59,755 nt of DNA from Cohnella nanjingensis (lineage in GTDB: Bacteria; Bacillota; Bacilli; Paenibacillales; Paenibacillaceae), in contig NZ_JACJVP010000020.1 in assembly GCF_014212125.1 (NCBI RefSeq), positions 1 through 59,755 on the forward strand, in the 5' to 3' direction. Shown piece by piece: positions 58,067 to 59,755 of this stretch; position 1 is the stretch's first letter; each line of letters starts with the position of its first letter. The translations under genes and the position numbers were made by a program. The notes below the pieces were generated by a model. It had not been told where the DNA came from, did no database searches, and saw only the letters and a list, made by a program, of their open reading frames with translations.

Positions 58067-59463
58067 AGGGCTTGCTGCGCCGTCTCCGTCTAAAGCACTC
58101 CCTGCTGAACAAATACTTGCTGATCGTCCTCTCCGCGCTCTTGCTGCTACCCTTCGCGTTCCCGCTGATCGGCATTCTCCTCGTGCTCCCCAGTTGGACG
58201 CAGAACGCCGATCCGGACAACCGGTACCGCGACGGCATGCGGCTAGAGCGCATGTGGCATGCGGAAGCGGCCAAGCTGGAAGGGGCGTCCGCGGCCCGCA
58301 TCGATGCGGAGCTGCGCCGGCTGCGGGCCGACTATCCGAAGGCGGAGATGTTCTGGGTGGACGGCAGCGGGACGACGCGCCTCCGGCTGCCCGAAGCGCT
58401 GCAGCTTCCAGCGACGTGGAGCGCGTCCTATACCGTCCAGTTCATGAAGACGAGAAGCGGCGGCGACATCTTCACCGTCGTGGCCTTCATCGGATCGGGC
58501 CGAGACCAGGGCTTCATGGTGCTGCAGCTTCCGCGGATCTTGTTGGAGTCGGTCGGAGAGGCGACGCGGAGGAACTACGGGACGATCTACGTGGGAGGCA
58601 TTCTGCTCGCGCTGGGGTTGTTCCTGTCCGTGTCGCTGCTGTTCTTCCTCCGGATTCGGCGGCGCCTCGTACGGCTGGAGCGGGCGATGGCCTGGCCGAC
58701 GGACGACGGCATCCCGCAGACCGTCGCCGCGGACCGCGAAGACGAGATCGGGCGGCTGGAGCTGGCGTTCAACGAGATGGTCCGCAAGCTCGAGGCGAGC
58801 CGGGCGCGGGAGGCCGCGGAGACGGAGCTCCGCCAAGACTTGATCGCGAAGCTGTCCCACGATCTGCGGACGCCGCTGACGGCGATCCGGGGCCACGCCT
58901 ATAGCTTGAACCAGGAGGCGCTCAGCGAGCGGGGGCGCGAGTCGCTCGGCCTGATCGACCGCAAGACCGCGTATCTCGGCCAATTGATCGAGAACCTGTT
59001 CTCCTTCACGCTGCTGTCGTCCGGTCAATACCCGTACCGCCCGCAGCGCGTCGATATCGTGCGGATGGCCAGAACGCACTTCGCGGGCTGGTACCCCGTC
59101 TTCGAGCAGGAGGGGTTCGAGGTCGATACGGACTTGCCGGAAACGGCCGTCTACTGGGAGATTGACCCCGAATGGATGGAGCGGATTCTCGACAACTACT
59201 TGCAGAACGTGCTCCGCCATGCCCGAGAGGGCCGATACGTCGCCTTGCGGGTATCCGCGGAAGCGGGCGGAAGCATCGCGATATCCGATCGGGGACCCGG
59301 GATGACCGGGGAGTCGGAATCCCGGGGCGCGGGCATCGGACTGTCGATCGCCGCCCTGATGCTGAAGGACATGCGCTTGCGCGTCGACGTGCGCAGCGGT
59401 CCTTCCGGCACGACGATCCGGATCGGCCGGATCGCGGCGCCGGGCGGAGGACCGGCGGTTTGA
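58063..59463 (+). CDS. Membrane sensor histidine kinase (HAMP-HisKA-HATPase)
   Basis: 466 residues. The order is a membrane segment (about 22-44), a small extracellular sensor (45-165), a second membrane segment (about 172-198), HAMP, HisKA with His266 in KLSHDLRTPLTAIRGH, and HATPase with NYLQNVLRHA, SDRGPGM and GAGIGLSIAALML. It starts within the last codons of the regulator gene. This is the common EnvZ/BaeS layout, and the pair is a complete two-component system. The signal is unknown. Two terminator-like hairpins follow the gene. Confidence 0.92.
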   Translation: MKGLLRRLRLKHSLLNKYLLIVLSALLLLPFAFPLIGILLVLPSWTQNADPDNRYRDGMRLERMWHAEAAKLEGASAARIDAELRRLRADYPKAEMFWVDGSGTTRLRLPEALQLPATWSASYTVQFMKTRSGGDIFTVVAFIGSGRDQGFMVLQLPRILLESVGEATRRNYGTIYVGGILLALGLFLSVSLLFFLRIRRRLVRLERAMAWPTDDGIPQTVAADREDEIGRLELAFNEMVRKLEASRAREAAETELRQDLIAKLSHDLRTPLTAIRGHAYSLNQEALSERGRESLGLIDRKTAYLGQLIENLFSFTLLSSGQYPYRPQRVDIVRMARTHFAGWYPVFEQEGFEVDTDLPETAVYWEIDPEWMERILDNYLQNVLRHAREGRYVALRVSAEAGGSIAISDRGPGMTGESESRGAGIGLSIAALMLKDMRLRVDVRSGPSGTTIRIGRIAAPGGGPAV

Positions 59464-59473
59464 CGAACCGGCG

Positions 59474-59560
59474 TCTTGCAAGACTGCGGCTGCAAGAGAT
59501 TTTCCAGCCCTTGACCGTTGGCGCGTCGGAAGTCCTCGCCGGACTTCCGGCGCTCTTTTT
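59474..59560 (+). terminator. Tandem terminator hairpins after the two-component genes
   Basis: TCTTGCA / TGCAAGA followed by GATTTT (59474-59502), and then CGGAAGTCC / GGACTTCCG followed by CTTTTT (59527-59560). The second is the stronger. Confidence 0.7.
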
Positions 59561-59676
59561 ATGAAAATGGGTCTTGGCCATTATCCCTTTCAGGGCATAC
59601 ACGCCTAATAATAGTAGGGAATATTCGTCTTCGGTTGGGCAAAGGTCGCCCGGAATTCATCGGCTGGGACCTGTCC

Positions 59677-59755
59677 GGTGGTGCTTGCTGGTGGTGCTTG
59701 ATGGTGGTGCTCGCTGGTGGTGCTTGATGGTTGTTCTTTCTCGTGGTGCCTTCTC
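59677..59755. repeat. 13-bp tandem repeat at the window end
   Basis: GGTGGTGCTTGCT, GGTGGTGCTTGAT, GGTGGTGCTCGCT and GGTGGTGCTTGAT follow each other directly, then two decayed units. The array runs into the window edge. Confidence 0.85.

Overview
The window looks like chromosomal DNA of a high-GC, spore-forming member of the Paenibacillaceae, probably Cohnella or a high-GC Paenibacillus. This is inferred from gene families, not from a database match. The indicators are an S-layer (SLH) anchored giant glycosidase, two YesM/YesN-type two-component systems, three Lpl/CUT1-type sugar ABC transporters without their own ATPase, a YheC/D-like spore-associated ATP-grasp protein and a LysM coat-like protein, LuxS, a MocR regulator and a VmlR/Vga-like ABC-F protein. 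No rRNA, tRNA, CRISPR array, prophage or intact insertion sequence was recognised.

Layout. 0-10.9 kb is mixed housekeeping: a TM2 protein, ArsR regulator, NUDIX hydrolase, a GlcD/GlcF-like oxidase pair, a divergent EamA transporter/MocR pair, an ABC-F ribosome-protection protein with an elaborate attenuator-like leader, and the neighbouring MTA/SAH nucleosidase and luxS genes. 11.0-25.8 kb is a carbohydrate locus: a secreted CBM35-CBM35-glycosidase-SLH protein, a YesM/YesN system, two permeases, a lipoprotein solute-binding protein, and a cytoplasmic enzyme homologous to the catalytic part of the surface protein. A small AT-richer insert at 15.2-16.3 kb carries an orphan HicB-like protein and hairpin repeats. 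25.9-32.4 kb is an AT-richer accessory segment: GNAT plus membrane protein plus TetR, an ECF sigma/anti-sigma pair, a lipoprotein plus orphan membrane histidine kinase, and a broken VOC gene.

32.5-33.8 kb encodes an unusual phosphotransferase-acetyltransferase fusion. 34.0-45.1 kb is a second glycan locus, probably for dextran or isomalto-oligosaccharides: binding protein, two permeases, GH66 enzyme, YesM/YesN pair, a second binding protein co-translated with the response regulator, and a Gfo/Idh/MocA dehydrogenase. Several tandem repeats follow. 45.6-48.6 kb holds a serine beta-lactamase-like hydrolase and two spore-type proteins. 49.0-54.7 kb is a third transport operon, LacI-binding protein-permease-permease-CehA/McbA metallohydrolase, with twin perfect operator palindromes. 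55.0-59.5 kb holds an ECF sigma factor with an unfamiliar partner protein, a VOC protein and an OmpR-type two-component pair.

The three transport loci probably share an MsmX-like ATPase encoded elsewhere. The most striking unexplained structures are the ABC-F leader (leader ORF plus a terminator-like hairpin that covers the ribosome binding site), the YesMN-binding-protein operon, the fusion enzyme, the LacI/CehA operon, a 13-copy AGTAG microsatellite on a stop codon, and 51-, 29- and 13-bp tandem repeats.
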